From positions 682,001 to 746,000 of the forward strand of contig JAEHOE010000047.1 in the NCBI GenBank assembly GCA_016858145.1: a stretch of DNA of 64,000 nucleotides. Direction: 5' to 3'. A program made the position numbers and the translations under genes. Positions within the stretch are counted from its first letter, which is position 1, and the number at the start of each line of letters is the position of its first letter. Of the stretch, positions 12,801 to 24,500 are shown piece after piece. This stretch comes from Edaphochlamys debaryana (taxonomy: Eukaryota > Chlorophyta > Chlorophyceae > Chlamydomonadales). A model generated the notes under the pieces. That model searched no databases. It saw only the letters and a list, made by a program, of their open reading frames with translations, and was not told the DNA's origin.

Positions 12801-15800
12801 GTGGCAGGCACGGTACAGGTCTCACCGGGGCCCCAGCACACGGCTGCCACGGCCTTGGCCCCTGCTGCCCCGCCTCGGGTGCCAGGCCCAGGCCCAGGCC
12901 CAGGCCCAGGCCCAGGCCCAGGCCCAGGCGCGGCACCGGTGTCCGGCTCCGCCTTGACTCCGCCCCCGTAGGCCCCGCCGGGGCCCCCGCCGGCGGCTGC
13001 CGGGGCAGGCGGCGGCGGCGGGGGCGCTAGGCGGGCCTTGCAGCAGGCGGGGCAGGTGAGGCGGCGCATCATCTCGTACGAGGTGATGGCGATGCGGGGG
13101 AGCGCCTGGGGGGAGGGGGGAAGGAGCAGGGTCTTGAGCGTGCCGAGCCCCCTGACAGGATGCCGCATCACAAGTTGGCTGCGGAGCGGCTCGGAGCGTG
13201 CAGAGGGTGCAGAGCCGAGCAGGGCGGGGGCCGCAGTACGCCGTCGTCTAACACATGAGTACGGGCAGAAGCAGAGGCACAAGGGTCTCCAAGTGGGGAT
13301 TGCCAGCGGCCCCTCGCCGCACCTGGCCCCGCGAGACGCGGCCCGTGAGGCGGTCGGCCTTGCCCTCGATCACGTGGATGTGGCTGGGCCTGGAGGCGGA
13401 AGGTGGAAGCAGGGCGGGGTGGGGCGGGGGCCGGGAAAGAGCCAGGCGGCAAGGGGGCCTGGCACCTGGCAGGGGGGCCCTGGCGGCTGCGCAAGTGCGC
13501 ATGGAACCGGCCGTCCGCCAGCGTCTCGGCTCCAACCGACGGACTACGCAGGTAAGGGGTAGCGTAGGGCGGTGCGGCAGGATACGGCACACGCACCTGA
13601 TGTGCGGCAGCCACTTCTCCAGCTCCTCCGCCCACACCAGGCGCATGGAGGCGGGCACGATGCACAGAAGCGGCCACTCGTCCTGGGGGCGGCGGCGGCG
13701 TCGGAAAGAGGGCGGGGCCAAGACAGTGCCTGGAACCACGGGCCTCCGTGACATGAGTGTGTCTGTACCCCAGACACAAGCCGGGGGGGAGATGAGCCAA
13801 GGGGCGGGACAACCTGGCAACCTGGTATTGCCGGGCCTCCGCATCAGCAGGTGCCTCGCCCCACCGCACCGCACCGCACGCGCACCTCGTAGCACGCCGC
13901 CAGGGCGATGGCCTGCACCGTCTTGCCCACGCCCATCTCGTCCGCGATCAGGCAGCGGCCCCAGCGCCGGAGCCCGAAGGCCACGCCCGCCCGCTGGAAG
14001 GGCAGCAGGGCGGCCTCCAGGGAGGGCGGCAGGCGGGCCAGGCGCGCAGCCACCTCGGCGGCCGGGCAGCGCGGCCGGTACTGGCCCCTGCGACAAAGCA
14101 ACGACCACACCCGCCGCAAAGCGTTGTCAACACACTGCCTGAGGGGAAGCAAGCCTCAAGCGGAGAGAGTTGCCATGGCCGCCTGCCCATGGCCCCCTCA
14201 TCTGATGCCCCCCAATGGCCCCCTCATCAGCACCCACCTGTAGGCCCGGCGCACCGGCTCGGGTATGCCCGAGCCCGCCGTGAAGAGGGGCGTGTGGGGG
14301 GGCAGGGGCGCCAGGAGGGACTCGTAGGCGTCCAGGGGGAAGAACAGGGCCGCGTCCTGGAGGGGGCGGGGACAGGGGCAGATTTGGAGGGCCAGTGGAA
14401 GGGCGTGCCATGGGCTCTGATGGCATGCGGCCTCATCACCCAAGTCGTACAAGCAACCGCCTATGTCGGCCAGCCTGAGATCAATTTAAAGCCCCAACCT
14501 TACGCACGCATGGCTTGCCAACACGGCACTCTGGGAGGTAACGGAACAACCTCCGCGCACTCACGTCTGCCAGCCCTGCCACAGAGAGCGCACCAGGCTC
14601 CGCAGCCGTCCCCGGATGCTCCGTCGCCGCTGTCATTGCTGCGAGCTCAGCGCCAGCCGCGACCTCTGCAGCTGCCGCCTGCCCACCGTCTCCGGCTGCC
14701 CCGCCTTCGGCTGCGGCTACTGATCCGAGTCCTGCACTGCTGCCGCCGCCCTCCGCTCCGTCGCCCTCTGCCGCAGCTGGGGTGCCTGCCGCCAGCAGCG
14801 CCGCCGCCTGCGCTCGGGTGAGCGCTGCGCTCAGGTCCAGCCCCGCCCCCGCCAGCACGCACTCCACGCCGCCCACCCCGGCCACCGCCTCCTCCGCGCC
14901 GGGGAAGGGCACGACCTGCAAGGATTGGGTGCCGCATGACACGCCGCATACACGTAGCACATGGCATGTCGCCCTTGAGCTCGAACAAAGTAACTGTCTC
15001 AACCATGCCCCTGCCCCCCCCCCCCCGCGTCGATCGATGCTGGCTGCACAGGCCTGGCGTACTCAATCTCACAACCCGTCTACTACCTCAACCTCCAATT
15101 TTCGCACCCAGTCCCCACCAACCCACCTTGAACACCCGGTCGCCCACGATCTCCAGAGACACGACGGGCTCCGTGAGGCGAGGGTGGGGGTAGTAACGCC
15201 AGCCGCAGGCGGGGTGGTTCACGCAGCGCCAGTAGCCGGGCGGGGCCCAGGCAGGCCCGGGCCCGCCTGGGCCCGGGTGTGGGATGAAGGGCCGCACCCA
15301 GAGCAGCTCGCCGCCGCACGGCTGGTACACGCCGGGGCACCTGGGAGCGGGCGGGGCGGGGCGATGTGAACCGTTGCAAGACGAAAAGTAGAGTCATTAG
15401 AAGAGAGGGACATGCACATGCACTGCGCAGGTTTCAGGCCCTGCCGTCTGCCTCACCTTGTGTACGGACAACTGCCCCGCGCTGTCGGCTCGGTGGCGGC
15501 TGGCGGTGGCGGTTGAGCCCCCGCCGCTTGGGCCTGATTGGGCCCCGGTAGTTGCCCCCGTGCCGTGTTTGGCGGGTGGCCTTGCTGTGGCCACTGTCCT
15601 GGGCCCGGCGGGGCCCCGTGGTGTGGGGCCTGCTGTTGCGGATACTGGGCAGGGTGCTGGACTTGGCCGGGCGGTTGGTGCGGCGGTTGCTGGTGGTGAT
15701 TGTGTGGCGGTTGCTGGTGTGGGTACGGCTGCTGCTGCGGGTGGGGCTGACGCGGCTGTTGGGCGTTGTATGGCCCGTTAGAGTGAGGCTGCGGCCCGGT

Positions 15801-18632
15801 ATATTGCTGCGCCTGAGCACCAGGATGCTGGCCCAGGTACCCAGCCGGGCCGGGCTGCTGGTGCACCGGTCCCGAGAACGGCGCATGCGGCGCGTGTCCT
15901 GGGTACTGCTGCTGCCCCTGCCCCTGCCCCTGAAAGGCCGGCCCCGGCGGCCCGCTGCCTGACGGGTGCTGCCACGGCGGGCCCAGCTGCTGGGCCTGGT
16001 GGCTTGGGCCTGGGCCCGGCTGGGGCCCCGGTGGTTGGGCTCCTGCAGCTCCAGCAGTTTCGCCTGCCCATCCTTGGGGCTGCCATGCCTGGGGCCCCTG
16101 GGGCTGCCAGGAAGCGCCATTGGGCGCCGGGGCCTGCTGGGAGTGTTGCTGCCAGTGCTGGGGACCCCCAGGGCGGAAGTCCGGCCCAGGTCCCTGGGGA
16201 GGCCCATGCTGCTGCCCCGGCCCTTGCCCTTGCGTATGGCCCCATGGACCCGGCGGCAGGGTCTGCTGCGGCCCCGGCTGCTGCTGCGCCCCCTGGGGTG
16301 GGCGCGGCCAGAGGGCGGAAGCCTGGGCAGGCGGCGGATGGGCGGAGCCCTGGTGAGGTCCCAGCTGCGGCCTCCCCGGTGCTTGAGGGGCCTGGTGTGG
16401 CCAGGAAGCTACCGGAGGTACCGGCCGGTGTGGGCCCGGCTGCTGCATCTGCGGCTGCTGTGAACCTGGTTGTTGGGGCTGCTGGGCCTGCGGTTGCTGC
16501 TGCTGGCGCCATGGCTGCTGCCAGGGCTGCTGCTGCGGGGGCTGGGATGGCGGGTGGGATGGCCGCGCAGGCTGCTGCTGCTGCAGATGCGGCTGCGGGG
16601 CCCAGGCGGGCTGCGGGGCGGCGTGTGCCCGAGGGCCGGGGCCCTGCTGTCGCCACGCGGCCTGCGGATCGGGAGGTGCATGGCCCCCGGGCTGAGGCGG
16701 CGGGGGGGGACCCTGCGCTTGCTGGGGTTGGGATTGGGCAGCCCCATGCACGTTCTGGGCGCGGGGCTGCACCAATGCACCAGAGCCCCCGCTTCCGCCA
16801 GCTGGAATGGTGGTCTGCTGAGGTCCAGCATGACCAGCGCTACTTGTTGCACCGCCTCCGCTCCCAGACCCCGCGCCGCCCCCGGCCCCACCTCCGCCTC
16901 CGCCGCTGCCACCAGCTCCCAAGTGCAAGCCGCAGTGGGCAGGGTACGCCTCGCGCGGGGCGAGCGCCACACCACCCTCTGGCCTTGCTGACAAGCTGAG
17001 CCCTGCAACAGGCCCGACACTGCTGGCCTGAGGCTGCCCGGCTGCCCCCGCGTGCTGCTGCTGCTGCTCCCCTGACTGCGCTTGCCCCTGTGTCGGCGCC
17101 TGCTGCCCACACGACGCCTGAACCAGCCCCTGCGACCCCTGCGGCTGCGTCGACGCCTGCGCCTGCTGCTGGGAGGGGTACGCCACACACGAGGCCTTGG
17201 CCCTGCCCGCGCGCCACTGCCCCGCAGAGGCGGCCAGGGGCAGGGGCCGCCGGCCGGGGCCGGCCTGGGGCGGGGGCTGCACGGCCGAAGACGGGGAGGG
17301 CGGCGGGGGCGGCCACGCCGGCCTCCGTCCCAAGGGGCTGATGTTGGGCCGACCGGGCGCAGGCTGCGGCCCGGGTTGGTCCGGCCCGCTGCTGCCTGTA
17401 GTGCTATAGGGCATTCCCGCCGGAACCGGCGCCTGTCCCTGGGCAGGGGGAGCCCCGGGTGCACCGGGTGCGGCGGCGGGGCTGCGGCCAGCGCCGGGCC
17501 CGGGGCCGAAAGCTGCTCGCAAGGGGCTGGCGGCGGAGAGGCCCGCCACACGGGGCTTCCTGCTGGAGGACGGCGGCGTGCCGGCAAACTTGAGGAAGGG
17601 GTTGGGCGTGGGGATGATAGCATCGTTGTCAGCATCACCACTGCCGATTTCGCTGGTCGCGGTTGGGTCGACGTCGCCAGCCGCTTTTTGGCTGCCCCGT
17701 CGGCCGCCACCAGGCGTGCCCTGACCGACCGGCCGGCCGCCAGCGGCGGGCGTTCTCTTGCCTGGGTCCTCATCACCGCCGCTGCCACCGTGGAAGCTGC
17801 CAGGAAGCTGCCCTGGCGGTGCTGCTCCTCCGCTAGCCTCGTTGCCGCTGCCGGTGTTGCCATCGCCGCCGGGTCCTCCGCCAGCGTTGCCGCCTTCACC
17901 ACTGCTGTATCCCGCACCGCCGCCCGTCCCCGTCCCCGTCCCCGCGCCAGAGCCGGAGCCGTTCGCCTGAGCCACGGGCGGAAGGTCCGCCGGCAGAGGC
18001 CTATGCTGGGGTTCAGGGTGGAGCACCGGCGCCGGAGGCGCCTGCTGCTCCAGCTCCAGCCCATGCCCTACCCGGGCCTCCCGCTGCTGCCCCCCGGCCC
18101 ACTGCCCTTCCGCCCCCTGGGGAGGCGGCCAGATCGTAGAGCCCTGGGGCAACTGAAGCGGCTGTTGTTGGAGAGGGCCTCGGTCAAAGAACGTTTGCTG
18201 CGGTCCAATGTGCGGCAGGGGCTGACTCGGATGAGGCTGGGCTGAAAAGCCCTGGAGCTGGGGCTGCTGTTGCGGAGGATGAAACGGCTGGGGCTGCGGC
18301 CACCCGTGGGGCTGTTGCCCTTGGGGCCCTCCCCCCGTAACAGTAGCTTGCTGGCCGACACCGGGCGCAGGGCCAAGCGCTGAGCCGTAATTGGTGGTCG
18401 GATGCATGGGCATCCCAGGGTCCTGAACGGACAGCGCTGGTGCGGCACCTGGTATGCGGTATGCGGGTTGGCCGCACGGTGGGGCCTGCCGCCGCCCCGG
18501 CTCGTGCGCGCACCACTGCTGCGCCAGCAGGCCCGGGCGAGCGTCCGTGGGGGGCCGAAAACTGGCGGGGCCGGCGTTCGGGACGACCACCCCGGCCACG
18601 CCGATGTGAGGACGCCCCGAGTTGGCATCCAT
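2377..18632 (-). CDS. ZRANB3: ZRANB3-type annealing helicase/HNH endonuclease (SNF2 family), 30 exons
   Basis: SNF2 translocase of the ZRANB3 type, which in animals remodels stalled replication forks with PCNA and carries a structure-specific HNH nuclease. Exons (descending): 18632-15457, 15340-15127, 14915-14565, 14356-14238, 14138-13886, 13682-13597, 13389-13323, 13105-12826, 12419-12229, 12013-11824, 11688-11559, 11275-10842, 10655-10517, 10299-10111, 9956-9750, 9591-9486, 9109-9003, 8845-8806, 8693-7854, 7532-7390, 6744-6293, 6125-6049, 5846-5799, 5632-5457, 5161-5083, 4899-4801, 4658-4518, 4318-4234, 4008-3919, 3797-2377. They sum to 9930 nt (3309 aa). Seen: Walker A DEMGVGKT, DESH box, motif VI QAEDRAHRKGQ, substrate-recognition motif VSAHTGRVHL, HNH motif DHITPVY...LCVACH. 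The order matches animal ZRANB3, but I see no NZF finger and no clear PIP box. The N-terminal 1058 residues are extra. Exon ends at 7854 and 6049 are the least certain; both need GC donors. Confidence 0.9.
3919..6125 (-). other. helicase exons 22-29: C-terminal HNH nuclease module
   Basis: The exons encode, in order, segments that parallel the C-terminus of animal ZRANB3: AVTSEAVAAGAYG, LPDGSRLCVNC, DFLFCTPACESRYYLK, RGVCQLCGLDCAGL, LAWQ, then ADHITPVYAGGGLCDVDNL and RTLCVACH, followed by TKAQCKARAAERAQRR and DIRTFW. The DH, N and H residues of the HNH fold and the paired cysteines are present, so the nuclease looks intact. Exon 23 is only 48 nt. Exon 22 could end at 6055 with a GT donor instead of 6049 with a GC donor; both keep the frame. 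Confidence 0.9.
6887..7079 (-). ncRNA. U2: U2 spliceosomal snRNA, nested in a helicase intron
   Basis: Read on the minus strand the RNA begins ATACCTTTCTCGGCCTTTTG and contains GTGTAGTATCTGTTCTTAT, the invariant 5' domain of U2 with the GUAGUA branch-point-pairing element. Downstream, ATAAGC/GCTTAT forms stem IIa and GGTCTTC-ATT-GAAGACC forms a perfect stem IIb. An Sm-like site follows (AATTTCTCTTGG, less U-rich than usual), then a 3' stem and the terminal GTGCACCC. The 5' end is firm; the 3' end is estimated from the GTGCAC ending. It lies wholly inside the intron between exons 20 and 21 of the helicase gene (7389-6745), in the same orientation. It could be transcribed from its own snRNA promoter; I did not recognise a promoter element. 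Confidence 0.95.
8806..11688 (-). other. helicase exons 11-18: lobe 2 with AT-hook-bearing insertion
   Basis: Lobe 2 begins with SRLCELHGLLTREVMVRRLK and continues through KFLIFAHHR, GVEYVRIDGSHDSAERRAA, VRVALLSITAAAVGLDF, VVFVELPTE and QAEDRAHRKGQ, ending RWQKLNESL. A long insertion (exons 12-14) between the start of lobe 2 and KFLIFAHH carries two AT-hook-like cores, GRGRPPKRAK and RGRPRRK, plus acidic and Ala-rich runs. AT-hooks would add minor-groove DNA binding; that role is inferred. The exon 16 and exon 18 donors are GC rather than GT. Confidence 0.9.
9358..9512 (-). repeat. partial duplication of the 3' end of helicase exon 16
   Basis: A 32-bp block covering the end of exon 16 and its GC donor (9481-9512) recurs at 9358-9389, 123 bp away inside the following intron. 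The downstream copy lacks the rest of the exon, so it is best read as a duplicated exon/donor fragment. Confidence 0.75.
12229..14138 (-). other. helicase exons 5-9: SNF2 ATPase lobe 1
   Basis: These exons encode, in order, LLPFQRAGVAFGLRRWGRC, the Walker A motif DEMGVGKTVQAIALA, LCIVPASMRLVWAEELEKW, HVIEGKADRLTG, IAITSYEMMRRL, then VVVDESHNLR (motif II, Mg2+ binding) and AVLLSGTPSLSRPYDLYRQ (motif III). All catalytic motifs are intact. Exon 8 also encodes a CPACC cluster and a Pro-Gly dipeptide run built on a GGCCCA hexanucleotide repeat (about 12882-12931), an insertion not typical of the family. Confidence 0.93.
12395..12556 (-). repeat. partial duplication of the 5' end of helicase exon 9 with its acceptor
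   Basis: The splice acceptor and first bases of exon 9 (about 12395-12427) recur almost identically 130 bp upstream in transcript sense (about 12525-12557). The upstream copy keeps a CCCCCAG acceptor but leads into intron sequence, so it is a potential decoy or alternative acceptor. Confidence 0.75.
15127..15480 (-). other. topoisomerase-type C4 zinc-finger motif spanning intron 1
   Basis: The last residues of exon 1 (SCPYTR) and exon 2 together give CPGVYQPCGGELLW followed about 25 residues later by YWRCVNHPACGWRY. The spacing (C..C, then W-x-C-x5-C) resembles the C4 zinc ribbon of type IA topoisomerases. It lies N-terminal to the ATPase core, not in the position of the NZF finger of animal ZRANB3. 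Zinc binding is inferred only from the cysteine pattern. Confidence 0.55.
15457..18632 (-). other. exon 1 of the helicase gene: Q/P/G-rich N-terminal region
   Basis: About 1058 residues of low-complexity sequence with runs of QQQ, PQ and GGG and few charged or hydrophobic residues, resembling a prion-like or transcription-cofactor-type disordered region. ATG at 18632-18630 is the first Met of the open frame. The exon ends AAG|GTGAGG at 15457/15456 in phase 2 and joins exon 2 in frame. A separate gene is possible, but the clean donor, the matching phase and a zinc-binding motif that straddles the junction favour one gene. It is far longer than anything known to me at the N-terminus of ZRANB3. 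Confidence 0.7.
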
Positions 18633-21598
18633 CGGGTGGGACCCGAACGCCGCTCCCGAGGATTACCGGGAGCCGCAGGTCGATGCTCTCCGGTTTAGCA
18701 AGCTATTGGCGTGTTTGCTGCCGGCTTCAGCCGGCTGCATCGTTCCGAACCTCGTCAACCAAGGTCCGATTTCTCTTGCACGGACCGTATACCTGGCTCC
18801 TATGCCTAGTTCATGTTTTAAAGTCAGGTATTGGGGACTGTACCGCGAACAGCGCGAGAGAGGGATTTGCCGCGCAAAATGCTCGATACGCAACGTGAGC
18901 AAGTGGTGGCAAAGGCTCTACTTATGGAGATGAGACGAAACTCTAACGTCAGGTAATGTCCGGCATCACAAACAGCCTGCGGGCTCATCCGGCGACAGAT
19001 GGGAGCAGCCTGCCCTAGGCTCCTGGCCTGCCGAGTCCTGCCCAGTGCCCAGGCTGGACCCCGCGTGTTACCGGTGACGCAGTCAAGCGGGAGAGAAGGG
19101 CACCCCTAAAGCCCCAATGCTTTGAAGGGGGTGGGCGCACGCGGGGGAGGCAGAGAGGGACAAGCGTGGCTGCCCGCAGGCAGGACAAGATGGGTGTCAG
19201 CTTCCTCGAAGCTGGAAAAAGGGCTGAGCCCTAGAATGTCTGGGCAGCGGTATATGCGTGCAGGCACGGTGCAAAGCGCGGGGCCGTGTGGCGCGCTCCG
19301 CGCGAAGCTTCGGGGGGACAGGGGGCCGAGGATGGACGCGGGGCGAAACACATTTCCACGCCGACTGGCGACAAAGTGTTGCCCGTACTTCCTCCTCGAA
19401 GGATCTGAGTTGCAGGAGGTAAGATAGCAACATCGCGCTCGGTCCGGGCTTGGTCGGCGAGGTTTGACCGAAGTCGGCACCACAGCCATCCTCGCAACAG
19501 CCGTGCCCAAACTTGTCGAAACTACCTCGCTATTAGCTTAAAAATGTTAGATATCTATCTAAACGAATGTCCGAGTTGCTCTTTGGGCTATGGGTGCGAG
19601 CTGGTGCGACTGCCTTGCCAACATGTTGAGTTCGCGTAGGGTCGATAACTTTCCCTGCTCTTAATCACAAGCGATAGGGATAAGTAAACTAAAGCTTGTG
19701 GCATCGCGGGCTAGGCGTGAATCGCATGTTTATGTGTGACGCAGGCACGCAGGCACGCACGAGGGGGAGGCCGAGAGGGACAAGGGTGGCTGCCCGAAGC
19801 GCCCAAAGCCCAAGGAAAAGGGCTGAGCCCCGTGGTCCCCCCCAGGGGGCCCAATGTTCGAGTCCTCAACCCTCTCCACCACCAGCCCGCATGCAGGCTC
19901 GCAACCGTCCATTAATCCGTTCGAACCCCGCACTACACGAGGTGGTGCGCTCGTCAGGCGTCTACTCGCCTCGGCCTGGACATAGCCGGCCGGACCCACC
20001 CGCAGCTACGGCTACAGGAACCTCCGCCCTCCAGAGGAACTGAGGAAGCCTTGCCGGCGTGCTGAGCTGGTGCAGGCTGGTGCTGAGCGACAGCGGGAAC
20101 CTTGCAGGAGTCCTGCAGGTAACCTGCAGCAGGACCCACCGGTTGCGGGCTTGCGGCACCCACCGCTTACATACACATCACGAAGCCCCTCAGCCTCGAT
20201 GTCACTGCGCACGGGGCCAATGCGATGTGCAGCTATCCTACGATTCCGGTCAATCCGGGTCTGAGCCGATCTGAGCTCTGTGCAGAGGGCAGCACGGGGC
20301 CATCAACCATCAGGGGGCCCTACTGCTGCCCGCCAGTTTGCACGCGAACCCTCAGTGCCTGACACATCTAGCCTGAGCCTGAACCCACTCAGCGGTTGCG
20401 CACGCTGTAAATGATGGTTACAGGCAGGCCATCGCTGGCCAAGCATCCCGCCTACCGCGGCACGCAGAACTCATCCCCCAACCACTTCAGCCCCAGGCAC
20501 GCCACCTCCAAGAGCGCCCCTTCCCACCGCATCCCGAATGTTCAATGTCCAAGCGTCATCACCGCAGATCATGATCTCATCACAGCCAGGAGGAGCCTCC
20601 TAATCACAGCAGATTCCAAGACGCGCTCAAAGCGTCCACACGTTCATGCCCGCCAGTCCGCGCGCCTTCCTGCATGCCACCGAGGCCCCCATGCCACATG
20701 TACCTCACGCCCATGCAGACGTCACCGGGCACCCATGCAAGCCAAGCTCCATCCCCAAGCAGTTCGAGTCCAACAGTCTCCATGTAACCCCGCCCATGTG
20801 CCCACCCGGCTTTGCTAGTAACCCGCGTCAAGGCATACGCAGTAAAAGATGTTGGGGCGCTCGAAACGCCCGATGCAAGAGGCGCAAACGGAGAACGAGC
20901 ACCGCAGGCGACGCAGGCGCCCGTTGTCGCACAGCCGCGGACCTCATCCCTGCTCCGGTTTATCAATGCCCTATGGGGCTGTGCACCAAAGTTATCAGAC
21001 CGGCTCCGGAGGTCCCAAGGGTGGTCTCCGAGATCCTTTGAATCCAGATCACACAGAGCCGGGCGCACATGTACCAAGCCACAGCAACCCTCAGCTCGTC
21101 GTAAAGGTGCAGCCTTGGCTGAAGCTGAGTCGTGCCTATGGACTTGCGCGCTCTGCTATCAAGCATGTTATCTCATGACACACCCCTAGTGATACCCGAA
21201 ACAGACGTTGAGAGGCACCGAGGACCAGTGACATCTCCAGAAATCCTTGTAGCCCGCGCATCGGTTGGCAACTCTTCGCCTTTGTCAAGCCCACCCTCAA
21301 GAGATTGCCAAGCCAGTCGTCTATATCACGCCGCGGCGGTCGCGCGTAGTCGCGAGTCGTCGCCCTACCGGGTAGTGCGCCAGAGCGCAGGGCCCGGCCG
21401 CTGCAAGCGCGACGGGCTGTCACACCACCACCCCATTTTAGTCAACAAAAACGGGCACTGGCTTCTGGCCGCGGTCCCAATCATCTTCTGTAGCCCAAGC
21501 GTCCACGCCGGCCCTCCGTCGCCATGCCTGCCTCAGCCGGCCTCGGCTGAGGCGTGCTGGCGCGCGCACGTCGCCCGCTGATGGCCCCCGCGCCCGCG
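18633..21598. other. intergenic region between helicase 5' end and kinase 3' end
   Basis: No gene is supported. The helicase 5' end (18632) and the kinase 3' end (21599) flank it. It contains two copies of a dispersed repeat: gagagggacaag-gtggctgcccg at about 19151 and 19776, each followed by ggaaaa-gggctgagccc at 19214 and 19813. A minus-strand TGTAA near 20413 could be the kinase poly(A) signal, but it would imply a 1.2-kb 3' UTR. Confidence 0.5.
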
Positions 21599-24500
21599 TC
21601 AGGCCTGAGCCTTCACGGCGGCACCGGCGGGCGGCGCCTGCCCATTGCCGTTGGCCTGGGCCGTGACCTCCACCACGGGGGCGTTGCCGGCCTGCGGGGC
21701 CGCTGTGGTGGCGAAGGGCGAGGGCGATGCTCCGCCAGCGTCCTTCCCTGCTGCTGGCGCCGCCGTCCCCGCCACATCGAGAACCACGTCCTGAGGGGTC
21801 GTCAGGCACACAGGCCGTCAGCAAGCAAATGCATAACTACTGGCCCACACACAGGACTCGGAAACTGCTCGAATGCTCTGTCGAGCCCAGACCCGACCCC
21901 ACCTACCGTTGAAGCCGCCACGTCTGCACATGCCTCCTTCCCACTGGCGACCGGGGTGAAGCCGCCGTTCGCCGTCGCTGCCGCCGCGCCTGCCTCCATC
22001 GCCGCCACGCCGCCCTTCTCCGCAACCTCCGCTGTGCTTGCCGCTGCCCCCACCGCCCCGGCCTCCACCGGCGCGTCCTGGCTCACGGTGCAAGCCTCGC
22101 AGGCGCTGGGGCACGGCTTGCCACCAGCGCACGGCTCCTCCGCCGTAACGGAGAGGCTGGGCACGCCTGGACCGGACTCCTCCGGACCGCCGGACAGGCT
22201 GGGCACGCCTGGCCCGGGCGTATCCGGGGCGCCTGAGATGCTGCGGGCGTCGCTGATGCCGTCATCGTCATCGTCCACGGGCACAGGCCCCAGCAGCGCA
22301 CCGCTCTGAGGACGGGCGTGTGCAGTGAGAGATGGGGAAGGGACGGGTAAAGCATACGGGCCGAGGAGCATGTACGTGCCCTTCCTGTGTCTTCAGTACC
22401 GTCCGCCTGCCCGGACTTGTCCTCGCCCGAATACTCGTATAAAGAAACCCTAGCCGCTAGTGCTCGTCGCTGCAAACTGCGTTCCTGCCGCCTGCCCACC
22501 TTTGTTCTCCGGGCCGCGGCCGTGAGGTCCACCATGACCACCTCCTCGGGCCCCTTGACGCTGCCGCCAACGGGGGTGCCGCCGGCGGACCTGGCCGGGC
22601 TGCCCGAGCTCCGGTCCTCGCCCGCCCCCGCGCCACCCCCAGGCGTCCCTCGCGGCGTTCCGGGGGTGCCCCTCGGCGTGCCAGGGGCGCTGCCGCCGCC
22701 GGCCTCTGCGGCGGCAGTGGCGGCGGCCACGATCGCCGCCGCTCGCAGCGACGCCGCCGGGCCGTTGGGGGAGGGAGCGGGAGCGGCGCCGCCGCCGCTG
22801 GCGGTGCCGCCACCGCTGGGCGTGTGGCGGGAGCCATCCAAAGAGGCCGCTGCGGCTTCCGCCTCGGCAGTTTCGATGATGGCGGCGATGGGTGTACGGC
22901 CCGGGGTGCCGTTGACGATTGGCGTGGTGCCGTACGGCACGCCTGCCGCCGTGACCAGATCAAGTACGGCCTTGTTGCGCCGCTTGAGCTGCGGATGGTC
23001 GGTGTGGCGGCGCAAGGTTGAAAGATACCCCTTCCATATCGCCTCCCCGTTTGGTCCCTGCCCAACAACTGCAGCCCGCGGTTTCAACTGGCTTCTGGTC
23101 GCCCCGGTCCACTCCCACAGCGTGACTCAGCCCACGGCCCCTCCATCCCACCGCCTCATACCACCCCGGCCCCACCTGCTCTTCCGTGGCTGCCTCCACG
23201 GCCGCCTGCACCGCCGCCTGACGGGACTCCAGCTCCTGGGGGGAAAGGGAAGATAGGATGGAAGGGCAGATAAGGGGGGAGCGCACTCAGGCACAGACGA
23301 AGAAGCTGCGCCAACATCCTCCACACTTGGCTACAGCAAGAGGCGCCCCTCCACGACCTCCACGTTGCGCAAGCCGGCTTGCTGCCCTCCCTGCCTGCCC
23401 TCCCCCCTGGGCGCACTCCACTCCTCGGGCCCTCTCGCCCCACCGTGAGGGGTGCGTCAAGGTGCTTGGGCAGCGGCGCCTTGAACCAGGGGTGCTCCCG
23501 GATCGCGGGGATCGTGATCCGCTTGTGCTCGTCCAGATCCAGCATCTACGGAGAGATCAAAGGAGAGGATGGGAGATCGGAGTCACATCCGTGCACACTG
23601 CCCCACAATGCCCTTGCCCTCGCCGCCAAGCCTTTGCCTAACGCTCAGCCTTGACCGGGATCCCCACTGCGCGAGCCCCAGGCCCCTTCCCACCCTTGCC
23701 ACAGGCTGCACAACGGCGATCCCTCCCTGCAGCCCCTCACACGCCCTCCTCCGCCCCCCACCTTGCCCAGCAGGTCCCGGCAGCTCTCGCTGATCAGCTT
23801 GACGTGCTGCGTCACGCGGGGCGCCTTGTGCCAGTCCACGCCGCCCGCCTTCATCTGCTCCATGTACACCTGGACGGGGTGGGAGGAGCGTGGGTGGAGC
23901 GCGGATGGAGCGTGGGTTCGTGCCATGCACTCGAATGACAATCGGTCGGCACCCGGCCCTCTGCCCTCGTCACTTGCAATGCAATTTCTTGTACCTGGCC
24001 CTCTGCACCAGTGCGTGCATGCACTTCTTGCCCAGTGGCCTCCCACCCCTGAGCGACGCCGCGTTGCTCCTCACACGCCCCTGCCTCTCATGGCCCCATG
24101 ACGCCCTCCACGAGCCCTCCGCTCCCAGCCGCCAAGCCCCCCTCTCTCCCCCACCCCCGCTGCGCTGCCCCCACCCCCGCTGCGCTCCACCCGTCCGCCC
24201 CGCCTCCCCGCAGCGCACCTCGATGTGCGCCTCCGAGGTGTTGGGGTCCGGGTGGTCGATGTGGTCGTACGGGAACATGCCCAGCAGCATGGCGAACAGC
24301 ATCACGCCGCACGCCCACACGTCCGCAGCGGTGCCGCTGTAGGCGCGGCCGTCGGCGCGCGAGTTGAGCAGCTGGGGGGTTGGGGGATGAGCGGCGGGTG
24401 CAGGTAAGGAGGAAGCGTGTGGAAGTGGTCGTGTGGGCTTGGGGGCGTGGGCGCTCAGTGCGAAAGGGTATGCGGGAAGAGGGGTGTATACGCTGCGCTG

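Noticed and set aside
16004..18245. Plus-strand frames opposite helicase exon 1, up to 387 codons
   Set aside because: Shadows of the Q/P-rich minus exon with no domain of their own.
19850..19960. tRNA-like gttcgaa sequence near 19920
   Set aside because: No matching acceptor, D or anticodon stems could be formed on either strand.
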